From Pelagophyceae sp. CCMP2097 (taxonomy: Eukaryota > Sar > Pelagophyceae), in the NCBI GenBank assembly GCA_026770575.1, contig MU657711.1, positions 19,234 to 32,265 of the forward strand: a stretch of 13,032 nucleotides of DNA, read 5' to 3'. The position numbers and the translations under genes are program-made. The notes beneath the pieces are model-generated. The model was not told the DNA's origin, did not search any database, and worked only from the letters and a program-made list of their open reading frames with translations. This document shows positions 1 through 6,348 of the stretch, piece after piece. Each line of letters begins with the position of its first letter. Positions within the stretch are counted from its first letter, which is position 1.

Positions 1-168
1 GCGGAGCTCGGTGGCGCGCTGCTGCAGGCGGATCTCGTCGCCAGGGGCGTCGTTGTCCTGCATCTGCTCCAAGATTCCGGCGCCGAGCTGGTCCTCCATC
101 TCCTCTTGTGCCGCCGCAAGTAGAGGCGGGTCGGGAGGGGTCCCGCGAGACGCGGAGCGGAGCGGCAT
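1..168 (-). CDS. Possible 5' end of an unidentified gene (partial, runs off left edge)
   Basis: On the minus strand a reading frame stays open from the stop at 213-211 to the window edge, with an ATG at 168 and a second in-frame ATG at 99. The product is about 56 residues. It begins with a Pro/Arg-rich stretch and then becomes an acidic, Gln/Glu-rich segment (EEMEDQLGAGILEQMQDND, then DEIRLQQRATELR) that looks like an amphipathic helix or coiled coil. The plus strand in register is also open but reads as a Leu/Val-rich mirror of it, the usual look of an antisense shadow. I do not recognise a family. The 5' end could also be an internal exon starting near 100. Only the left part of the gene can settle this. 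Confidence 0.35.
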   Translation of the reverse strand, partial: MPLRSASRGTPPDPPLLAAAQEEMEDQLGAGILEQMQDNDAPGDEIRLQQRATELR

Positions 169-440
169 GGAAGCCGAGAGTCGAAGCGCTTGTCGTGGAT
201 GAGCGCGTAGCTAAGGGCCCATTAACCCGTAGTGCCCACAGTCAAAGTTAGAACTGTGTTAGGAAACTTAGAGGGTTAGAGTTCCCTCGGAAAAGGCAAG
301 GGTTAGAGTTCCCTTGACGGAAATGGAATCTCCGCAAGCAACGGCGGGATGCCGCGATGGTCTGCGCATGGGCTTGTTGACTGCGCACCATCGATCCCGG
401 GACGGGAGTCGACTGGGGTGCCTCGGGGGTGCCCTCGGGC

Positions 441-466
441 CAAATTCGTACCTAGGTACGAATTTG
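441..466. repeat. 26-bp perfect palindrome
   Basis: The half-site CAAATTCGTACCT is followed immediately by its exact reverse complement, AGGTACGAATTTG, with no spacer. The centre is CCTAGG. It could extrude as a cruciform or be a dimer binding site. No gene start lies close by. Confidence 0.9.
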
Positions 467-561
467 ATTTGGGCTCACGAAATCGAACTCGTACGTGGTT
501 CCGTTGGACTGAAAGTACAGACAAGCTCTTTATTTCAACGGATTGCAACGGGGTTTTATTT

Positions 562-595
562 GATAGGGTATCACTTTCGATAGGGTATCACTTTG
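562..595. repeat. 17-bp tandem duplication
   Basis: GATAGGGTATCACTTTC at 562-578 is followed directly by GATAGGGTATCACTTTG at 579-595; 16 of 17 bases match. It is a simple local duplication with no gene assigned to it. Confidence 0.9.
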
Positions 596-783
596 AGCTG
601 AAGCTCTCTAATGGTGGTGTATTGCCAAGAGAAGGTAAACTAGGAATTATAACGATGCGCGTCGGAGCGCTAAGAGATGGCGGTCGCTGTCTACCGTCTT
701 CCCTAATCGCCCGCGGCAAAGCGCTAAGGTTGATAAAAGTTTGCACAATCTAACTATATATTCGGCCAATTCAAACCCCCGGT

Positions 784-822
784 GGGGGTCTTTGGATTTG
801 AAAAAATCTAGGCCCCTTTTCC
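784..822. repeat. 38-39 bp direct repeat, copy 1
   Basis: This runs from gggggtctttggatttgaaa to ggccccttttcc and matches 1066-1103 except for one extra A in the A-run. The two copies are in the same orientation and bracket the Sel1-like fragment, so they may mark a mobile or duplicated block. Confidence 0.85.
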
Positions 823-855
823 GGGGGTCGTTATTGAAGACAAGTGCGGCCAGTG

Positions 856-1035
856 CTAGTGTTGTTTTCTGAGAGGAGGGGAAGGCATTTTTAATGAGAA
901 ATACTCGCCCAGGGCGATGATGGACTTGGCGTGGCCCAGATAGCCGGCTGAAATCCAGCACCGCTCGGCGTCGTCGCGCGACTTCGGTGCGCCTTTGCCG
1001 TTGAAGTACATGTGGCCCAGCTCGTGGAGAGCTTT
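856..1035 (-). pseudogene. Sel1-like repeat protein fragment
   Basis: The minus-strand reading frame from about 1035 to the stop at 858-856 reads LHELGHMYFNGKGAPKS, then RDDAERCWISAGYLGHAKS, then IIALGEYF. This is a recognisable Sel1-like repeat: the LG-x-MY-x-x-GKG signature, the A-x-x-x-W position, the GHA turn, and the start of the next LG-x-x-Y repeat. Sel1 repeats are helical solenoid units, usually in several copies and used as protein-interaction scaffolds. Only about one and a quarter repeats are present. Upstream residues (low-complexity, Pro/Lys-rich) and the tail after GEYF (SLKMPSPPLRKQH) do not continue the fold. It is therefore a gene remnant or a single exon whose partners I cannot find. 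It sits between two direct copies of a 38-39 bp repeat, which suggests a relocated fragment. Confidence 0.55.
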
Positions 1036-1065
1036 TGGCGGCTTCGACGGGGTGGGCCCTTTTCC

Positions 1066-1103
1066 GGGGGTCTTTGGATTTGAAAAATCTAGGCCCCTTT
1101 TCC
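1066..1103. repeat. 38-39 bp direct repeat, copy 2
   Basis: This is the second copy of the repeat at 784-822, same orientation, with one fewer A. It is preceded by gggcccttttcc, which repeats the end of the unit, so the element may once have been a tandem. It is followed by a T/C-rich run up to 1120. Confidence 0.85.
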
Positions 1104-1121
1104 TTTTTTTTCTTCTTCTTC

Positions 1122-1217
1122 TATTATGCACTCCACTGAGGCTGCTTAAGAGCCAGCAGGCGGGTCCGTCGCTGCTGGGCTCCACACAATGTTTTTTTTC
1201 ACGTCGCCATTGACGGC
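1122..1217. repeat. 96-bp dispersed repeat, copy A
   Basis: Ungapped alignment with 2749-2844 shows about 84 of 96 matching bases. Key blocks are gcactccactgaggctgctt, gtccgtcgctgctgg, ctccacacaa and ttttttcacgtcg. Inside is a 7-bp stem (CCAGCAG / CTGCTGG) with a 12-base loop. The copy lies downstream of a pyrimidine-rich run. It may be part of a larger interspersed element whose ends I cannot define. Confidence 0.85.
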
Positions 1218-1269
1218 GGTGCGGCTTGTGATGGGTCTCGCGCGGTGGCTCGGCCTCTGCATGGCGCTT

Positions 1270-1445
1270 GGTGTGGTGACAGCGAACCTCGGAGGGCCTT
1301 GTCACCGCGGGGCAGCGGTGGTGCTATACTATGTACAGCACCGTCGCCGATCTTCTCGGTGTGATGACAGCGGACCTCGGAGGGCCATGTCACCACGGGG
1401 CAGCGGTGGTGCTATACATAGGACAGCACCGTCGCCGATCTTCTC
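1270..1445. repeat. 88-bp tandem repeat, two copies
   Basis: Copy 1 spans 1270-1357 and copy 2 spans 1358-1445. Shared blocks include cctcggagggcc, ggggcagcggtggtgctata and acagcaccgtcgccgatctt. Since 88 is not a multiple of 3, no single reading frame is preserved across both copies, which argues against a coding repeat. Confidence 0.9.
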
Positions 1446-1483
1446 GTCGTCGCGGTATATGGTGGGTTCTCTCAATGGGGCCT

Positions 1484-1553
1484 TGTACTGGAGCTCTCAG
1501 CGCCGCTTGGACGGACCATGTACTGGAGCTCCCAAGCGCCGCTTGAACGGGGG
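1484..1553. repeat. 35-bp tandem repeat, two copies
   Basis: Copies start at 1484 and 1519; both read tgtactggagct, then cagcgccgcttg or caagcgccgcttg. The second has one extra base. It lies just after the 88-bp tandem pair and just before the 72-bp array, so this whole stretch is built of nested local duplications. Confidence 0.85.
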
Positions 1554-1642
1554 TGCTTGAGGTAGATGCGGAGCATGCGGCCGTGGAACTCCGTGTAGAG
1601 TCCCGCACCACGCGCCATCTCAGCAGCATACCCGTGCCGCAG

Positions 1643-2072
1643 CAGGGCAGGTCCAGGCGCGGCACGTCGACGTCGAGCGCTGGGTCCGCCACGACGCCGC
1701 CAGGCGACATGGGGACGATCAGGTCCAGGCACTGCACGTCGAGGCCCAGCGCCAGCCGTCGCAACGCCGTCGGGCGGCGTGGGCACGATCAGGTCCAGGT
1801 AGTGCACGTCGAGGCCGAGCGCCAGCCACCGCAACGCCGCCAGACGCGATGGGCACGAGCGGGTCCAGGCGGTGCACGTCGAGGCCGAGCGCCAGGATCC
1901 GCCAAGGCGCCGTCGGGCAACGTGGGCACGTGCAGGTACAGGCGCAGCACGTCAAGGCCGAGCGCCGGGTCTGCCGCGACGCCGTCGGGCGACGTTGGCA
2001 CGAGCAGGTCCAGGCGGTGCACAGCCAGGCCGAGCGCCGAGATCGCCGCTGCGGCGTCGGGCGGACACGAGC
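1643..2072. repeat. 72-bp minisatellite, about six units
   Basis: The unit carries caggtccaggcggtgcacgt, then cgaggccgagcgccag, then cgccgtcgggcgac. Unit spacing by the caggtccagg-type anchor is 72, 70, 70, 73 and 72. On the minus strand one unit reads LGLDVHRLDLLVPTSPDGVA plus four residues, a 24-residue period. The 70- and 73-bp units break the frame, so the 24-residue repeat has to be read in different frames along the array. This is either a decayed coding repeat or a non-coding minisatellite. I do not recognise the peptide repeat as a known family. Confidence 0.85.
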
Positions 2073-2279
2073 GACGTGCCCACCGTGATGCCCCACCTTG
2101 CTGCCCACAAATTGCCTTTGAGCGATTTGTGGCGGCGCCGAACTGGTATTGGGTCCGCGCGCGCGCCGCCGTCCGAGCCGCCGAGGCGGAGCCGACGAAG
2201 CGGAGGAGCGCAAGCGGCGCGCCCGCTAGGGAGTCCAGAGCAAAAAACATCGCCAGGACCTTCTTCTTCTTATATTTCA

Positions 2280-2340
2280 GGACCCGAAGGGTCCTTGCCG
2301 TTTATTCAACGTCAGTTTACGGCAAGGGCCCTTCGGGTCC
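2280..2340. repeat. 61-bp hairpin element, copy 1
   Basis: A 22-base arm (GGACCCGAAGGGTCCTTGCC plus GT) is followed by a 17-base loop (TTATTCAACGTCAGTTT) and the inverted second arm; 21 of 22 arm positions pair. The same element lies at 12506-12566, 10 kb away, and both copies are followed by TTTGATTG. Two near-identical copies in one window point to a short dispersed palindromic element, MITE-like or a conserved structured motif. Confidence 0.9.
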
Positions 2341-2369
2341 TTTGATTGAAGGATTACCAGGGGCAATTA

Positions 2370-2370
<1 letters not shown>

Positions 2371-2400
<30 letters not shown>

Positions 2401-2413
2401 TTGTCTGTCCGTC
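2371..2413. repeat. TGTC microsatellite
   Basis: This is a run of GTCT units with occasional TTTG interruptions. A shorter related run lies at 4560-4579; both follow a CAATT-type sequence. Confidence 0.85.
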
Positions 2414-2455
2414 CATCCGTGAGGTTCCACCTTTGGGGAAGAAAAAAACAGCAAC

Positions 2456-2640
2456 TCGGCCGATTTAGCGATTGGTGGTTGATGCGATCGCTAAAATTGG
2501 GAGTTGAGGTCGAGCAGGAGCCTCATTGGAATCATCATAGAAGAAGTTTTTGGTCACAGGTTCGAATCTGGTCGGCCGCAAAAAAAAGAAAAAGAAATAG
2601 CTCAATAAGAAATAAAATAATAAAAATAAAGATAAGGAGG
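2456..2640 (+). other. tRNA-like / SINE-like segment with A-rich tail
   Basis: A pol III B-box-like sequence, GGTTCGAATCT, lies at 2559-2569 and is followed by CGGCCGC and then an A-rich tail (about 2580-2640). About 110 bases upstream is TCGGCCG, which pairs with the CGGCCGC at six of seven positions, as an acceptor stem would. Between them are a strong 9-bp hairpin (TTTAGCGAT / ATCGCTAAA) and a 5-bp stem (TGAGG / CCTCA). The loops and spacing do not fit a functional tRNA. CGGCCG is itself palindromic, so the pairing could be chance. A degenerate tRNA-derived retroelement is the best reading. Confidence 0.3.
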
Positions 2641-2662
2641 ATTTGAAAGTTCAGCGATTAGT

Positions 2663-2682
2663 TAAATAATTTCAATTATTTA
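2663..2682. repeat. 9-bp inverted repeat with 2-base spacer
   Basis: TAAATAATT, then TC, then AATTATTTA, a perfect AT-rich stem. It lies beyond the A-rich tail of the tRNA-like segment. Function is unknown. Confidence 0.8.
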
Positions 2683-2748
2683 CGTGGGCATTGCAATGGG
2701 ATTTGGCTGTATCCTTCGGGTCCTCCGTGTGCCTCCGGCGCGCTCTTG

Positions 2749-2844
2749 TAATATGCACTACACTGAGGCTGCTTAAAAACCAACAGGCGGTTCCGTCGCT
2801 GCTGGACTCCACACAAAGGCTTTTTTCACGTCGTCATTGAAGGC
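2749..2844. repeat. 96-bp dispersed repeat, copy B
   Basis: This matches 1122-1217 without gaps (about 84 of 96). It starts after a short segment containing cttcgggtcctccg, which resembles the arm of the 61-bp hairpin element. Directly after it, ttcgttattgaagat resembles gtcgttattgaagac at 826-841, so sequence related to the left region extends beyond the 96 bp. Confidence 0.85.
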
Positions 2845-3028
2845 TTCTTCTTGGTTCGTTATTGAAGATCACCCATTTAGTCCAAGCCACCGTGCCACCG
2901 CACCGAGCCAACGAAAATACTCCGGGTTTTCTGACAAATCACAATTTGTAAAGAATGCAAATCCGTTTGGAAATGCAAGGAAAAAGCTGGAGCACTCAAA
3001 CTATCTCGGGCCATTCTTCGCGGGGCCC

Positions 3029-3605
3029 TAGCCCCGCGCGGAGTCCTGCAGCCTCGGCGCAAGCTTGTTAGACGCGCCGGAGGCGCGCCTTGTCCACTCG
3101 ATGGTGGCAGTTTCCACACACAACGTGGCCCGCCTGTCGCGCTGGAGGACCGCGAAAATTTTCAAACTACATAATAGACCGGGACTCAACGGGGAGTGCC
3201 ACTTTGTGTGTGGAAACTCGATGTCCGGGCTGGGGATCCAGTTGGGCCACCCTATAGTCACAGTTTGCACACGCAAAGTGACACTATTCACTGAGCTACT
3301 TTGGTTCACACGTCGCCACTTTCACAGGCTCTGGCGCGGCGGGCAGCGCCTTTCCATCGGTGGAATCGGTGCCTATAGGGTGGCCCAACGGCGTCCCAAC
3401 ACGGGAGACAAAGTGTCCACACACAAAGTGGCACTCCCCATTGAGCCCCGATCTGTTGCGTACTTGGCCGACAGACCGGGACTGCACCGCTTTGGGGAGC
3501 GTCACTTTGTGTGTGCAAACTCGGGCCATCGAGTGGGGAAACCTTGCCTCCGGCCTGTCTATCAAGCTTGCACCGACGCAGGGGCACTTCCGGCCGCGCT
3601 GCTAT
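3029..3605. mobile_element. Foldback-type element with long inverted arms
   Basis: The left arm (about 3029-3260) and right arm (about 3369-3605) are imperfect inverted copies of each other. Paired landmarks are CAAGCTTG at 3060-3067 and 3563-3570, the ccactcgatgg block near 3092 and its inverse near 3527, ggggagtgccactttgtgtg near 3190 and its inverse near 3417, and gttgggccaccctata at 3241 and its inverse near 3373. The roughly 110-bp centre is unpaired. No ORF in it resembles a transposase, so it is a non-autonomous foldback or MITE-like element, or an arrested inverted duplication. I could not identify a target-site duplication. Confidence 0.7.
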
Positions 3606-3609
3606 AAGG

Positions 3610-4640
3610 GCGGAGAACGTCAGCCACGCTTTAAAGGCCGATCATCAACAATAACGTTGTCGGTCTAGGTGCGCATCGGGCATCGCAGCACCTGCTTAAG
3701 CCTGCCGCTCCCGGCCGACTTTGGATGCAATGTAAAGACCCTTTTCCCAGGGAGAGTGTCGGAGGAAGCGCCGAGGACGCGTCCGTGCCCAATGAGGGAC
3801 CGTGAAAAGGCCATCCTGAAGGGCCCCTCGAAGAGGGGCCCTTTGAGGCCCTCGAAGAGGGGCCCTCGAGAGGGACTGTATAGAGAGCTGTCTCGAGGGC
3901 CCGTCTCGGTGGCCCGTCTCGATGGGCCTTCTCGAGGGGCCGTCTCGGGACCGTCTCGAGGGGACCTCTCGAGGATCATGCAGAGTGCCGGGCCCGATGG
4001 CTATGTCGAGCGATCGGCCCAGGCACGTCGGCGGCGGCGCGTCAATCCGGGCGGAATGCGTAAAGCTGTGCAGGTTCCGTGGAGGGACTTGAAAGGGACT
4101 CGATCTCGACGCGGAAGAAGAGGCTCAAGTTCTCGAAGAAGGACCCATGGCGCCGCGGGCGTCGCTCGGCGCCGCGGGCGTCGCCTCGGGCATCGCCGTG
4201 GGCGCGAGCGGCGGCCTCTTGGCCTCCGTTTCCGTTGGGGCACTGTGTACCAAACGGCTCGTTCGCCGCGACGCTCTTAAAGCCACGGATCCGTGCGAAT
4301 CACGGCGTTCGTGCGCGGCCGACGCGCGGCGGCGCCGCGCCGTCGCGACGCTGCAGCGGCGCGCGCCTGGCGATGCTCGTCCACGGGGCAGTCAACCAAT
4401 AGGAAAGCTTCTCTAAGCGAAAATGTGCAAGACAAAAGTTTGAGCGTAGCTATGACGCTAGGATGCGGGTTTTCTAGCGCAGGCGGAAACCTCTCTCTTT
4501 AAATTCCGTTGGCTCGGTACGGTGACATGGTGGCTTGGACTAAACCCATGCGCAATTTTGTCTGTCTGTCCGTCTGTCTAATTCGCAGTTCTATACGTGC
4601 GGAACCTGTTCTCCAGAAGAGCGAGAACCACGCCCATGTA
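3610..4640. other. No convincing gene; GC-rich, palindrome-bearing stretch
   Basis: The left part holds a CTCGAG-rich palindromic cluster (3821-3975). An ATG in a good Kozak context at 4147 opens a frame of about 89 codons with a Gly/Ala/Val-rich hydrophobic start (GVASGIAVGASGGLLASVSV) and an Arg-rich remainder. It contains a short internal DNA repeat (gccgcgggcgtcgc) and no family resemblance, so I do not call it a gene. Beyond 4400 I see only AT-richer sequence and a short TGTC run (4560-4579). Confidence 0.45.
3821..3975. repeat. Cluster of CTCGAG-type palindromes
   Basis: It begins with GGGCCCCTC-GAA-GAGGGGCCC (3821-3841), a 9-bp perfect stem with a 3-base loop, followed by a degenerate partner. 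Then come six or more units of the type gtctcgaggggcc or gtctcggtggcc about 15-20 bases apart. The sequence is highly self-complementary and probably forms stable local hairpins. Confidence 0.75.
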
Positions 4641-4642
4641 GC

Positions 4643-5083
4643 ATGCTGCTGCGCGCGGCTGCGAGGGTGGCGCGAGGGTTGGCCCGGCTGTACCGATCCG
4701 TCCTTCACCGCAGCTACATCGCATCCGCTGGCCCCGTAGTGGGTGCCCGAGTGGCTAGCCTGAATGGCTCAAACCCCTTTGTGGGCGCCCGAGTGGCAAA
4801 CCCCGTTGTGGGCGCCCGAGTGGCAAGCCTGAATGGCTCAAACCCGTTAGTGGGCGTCCGAGTGGCAAACCCCGTTGAGGGCGCCCGAGTGGCAAGCCTG
4901 AATGGCTCCAGTGACCCCGAGTGGGACGACGCACGAGCGGCATGCCTGAATGGCCCCAGTGATTGTGAACCCGTTTTGGTTGTTGCCCCAGCGGCAAAGA
5001 TGATGTGCGAGTGGCGCGCATGTTCTCGGAGGAACTCTGCGTTCAAGAAGCATAGTTTCCCGCACCGGTCGGCCAGGCTTTGA
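4643..5083 (+). CDS. Doubtful small ORF with 23-residue repeats
   Basis: A 146-codon frame starts at an ATG at 4643. The first 31 residues (MLLRAAARVARGLARLYRSV, then LHRSYIASAGP) are Arg-rich, lack acidic residues and could form an amphipathic helix, as mitochondrial targeting sequences do. Residues 33-91 are a repeat alternating ARVASLNGSNPFVG (14 residues) and ARVANPVVG (9 residues). The tail is Cys- and Ser-containing. All repeat spacings are multiples of three, which is compatible with translation. Against this, the antisense strand is open over the same repeat and no family is recognised. It may be only a minisatellite with a chance frame. Confidence 0.2.
   Translation: MLLRAAARVARGLARLYRSVLHRSYIASAGPVVGARVASLNGSNPFVGARVANPVVGARVASLNGSNPLVGVRVANPVEGARVASLNGSSDPEWDDARAACLNGPSDCEPVLVVAPAAKMMCEWRACSRRNSAFKKHSFPHRSARL
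4736..4925. repeat. Composite 42+27 bp tandem repeat
   Basis: The anchor gggcgcccgagtggc starts at 4741, 4783, 4810, 4852 and 4879, giving spacings of 42, 27, 42 and 27. The long unit carries aagcctgaatggctcaaacc; the short unit carries aaaccccgttg. Further degenerate cctgaatggc units continue to about 4955. The higher-order period is 69 bp. Confidence 0.9.
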
Positions 5084-6171
5084 TTCGCGTGGCGCTCCTC
5101 TCCGCGCTTGTGTTCCCGCACGCGCCGCAGCCGCCGCGCGCGCATGCGCCGTCACAGCAGAGCGCGCCTGCCGACCAGGCGCGGGCTTGGGCCGGGTGTG
5201 CCGGTCCTTCTTTCCGTTCGATCGCTGCGCCATCAACATCGAAATGGGATTTAACCTAAGCCAGCCTACTCGCGTTTCGAAGTGTTCTCTTCTTAGAGCT
5301 AAGCAACTGTATAAACAATGGCAACATACCAAAAGCGCCCTCCGGGGGTCTGCAGTACCTCCGGTGCGCCATGGTAATGTACGAGGCCGCCTATGGGCTC
5401 CATTTTCTAGCGATTAGGAACTGCACATCCCTCCTCGGGAGCGAAGCGACGGGGGGGTCCGGGGGGTCTCCCCCCGGCGCCCGAATGAGATAAGGGTCTG
5501 TACCGGAGGAGATAAGGGTCTGTACCGACCCGCCTGTATGAGTCGAAGGTTGGTCTTTATATGTGTTTATATACCAAACATTTCAAACACTCTCATCAAC
5601 CACCAACTCTAACCATCTCTAAAAACAAAAAGCTCGATACCCAACATCCGCACCGCTAAGGAGGCGTAGGTCTAATGTGTGGTAATCAGCATCTACCCGA
5701 GTCAACCGCACGTCCAGGGCGTCGTCGGTCAATGTAATCCGTGGGTATAAAGGAGCATGTCGTGACTCTTTATATACCCAGCCTCCAGCGGACCAGAGCG
5801 TCGTGACTCTTTATATACCCGCGTTTTCGGTCGTTACGGATTGAAGGTAGGCAGGTTCGGGCCCCGGACGCAGAACAAACGCAATACAAATTAAATCCAA
5901 ATAAATTCAAGATTCAAGCCGATGCAGTGGCGAGACTCGGGTTCGAGCCGGGGAAATGTTTTTTTTGTCCCGACTTCCGATATTTTAGAAAAAGTGCTCA
6001 GCGACATTCATGGCCGCGGCCGCGCGTCATGCGCCGCCAAACCTACGTCGCCAAGCTACATGCAAAGTCGCAAACGCCCTTCGTCCCTCACTTCACTGGC
6101 CGCGCCACATCGTCATGCGCCTTGACGTCGCCAGCGTTTCTTAAAAAGCCCTCCACCCCTTGAAAAACTGA
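5084..6171. other. Gene-free stretch left of the transposon
   Basis: I see no convincing gene in this interval. It holds a GGGGGG/CCCCCC-rich self-complementary patch (about 5445-5480), a duplicated gagataagggtctgtaccg (within 5487-5530), a 21-bp direct repeat (5759-5820), and a TTCGA-containing sequence near 5940 that resembles a T-loop but lacks a tRNA around it. The last 170 bases contain two related blocks (ggccgcg, cgtcatgcgcc, gtcgcca) about 85 bases apart. Confidence 0.5.
5741..5820. repeat. 21-bp direct repeat with an inverted partner
   Basis: GTCGTGACTCTTTATATACC plus a C occurs at 5759-5779 and again at 5800-5820. Just upstream GGGTATAAAGGAG (5743-5755) is a near-inverse of CTCTTTATATACCC, so the first copy can pair back on it. 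The TATATA content might be promoter-like, but no gene follows closely. Confidence 0.8.
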
Positions 6172-6178
6172 CCGCACT
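6172..6178. repeat. Left target-site duplication of the transposon
   Basis: CCGCACT directly precedes the left terminal inverted repeat and recurs at 7705-7711 directly after the right one. Confidence 0.8.
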
Positions 6179-6348
6179 CAAGGGGGTGGCGAAAAAACAG
6201 TGGGCGGCAACATGACACATTGACGTTCATCTCAAAAATCTAGTTAGTTAGCTCCCAACGGTCATTAATCGGACATTTAAGGAGCCCATAAACGGCCCGG
6301 ATGGAGCCATAACCTCTCGCCAGCCCTGGCTTGCGCTGCCGCGTTGCG

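Larger units (their letters stand above)
210..855. other. Gene-poor intergenic stretch with short repeats
   Basis: I see no convincing gene here; the open frames lack family resemblance. It holds a 15-base direct repeat (gggttagagttccct at 273-287 and 300-314), a 26-bp perfect palindrome (441-466), a 17-bp tandem duplication (562-595) and one copy of a 38-39 bp repeat (784-822). Base composition is closer to balanced than in the coding block to the right. Confidence 0.6.

Noticed and set aside
349..753. 134-codon plus-strand frame
   Set aside because: It runs through the palindrome and the tandem duplication, has no recognisable domain, and its composition varies along its length.
1553..2422. 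289-codon plus-strand frame over the 72-bp array
   Set aside because: The repeated units are read in different frames along it, and it runs on into the hairpin and TGTC microsatellite.
3560..3660. CRISPR-like repeat spacing in the repeat-rich left half
   Set aside because: Repeats are inverted, unequal or long-unit tandems with no constant short repeat plus unique spacers. The genome is also eukaryotic.
4147..4416. 89-codon frame with good Kozak context and hydrophobic start
   Set aside because: Its Gly/Ala/Val start comes from a short GC-rich DNA repeat and the rest is Arg-rich low complexity. No family resemblance, so I left it as a note only.
4847..5332. 161-codon minus-strand frame
   Set aside because: It overlaps the 42+27 bp repeat from the other strand and has no domain. 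It may be a shadow; I could not decide the strand.
5925..5965. Possible tRNA gene (GGGTTCGAGCC followed by a T-run)
   Set aside because: Only a T-arm-like sequence is present. No acceptor stem, A-box or anticodon arm fits upstream, and T-stem pairing is poor in the standard register.
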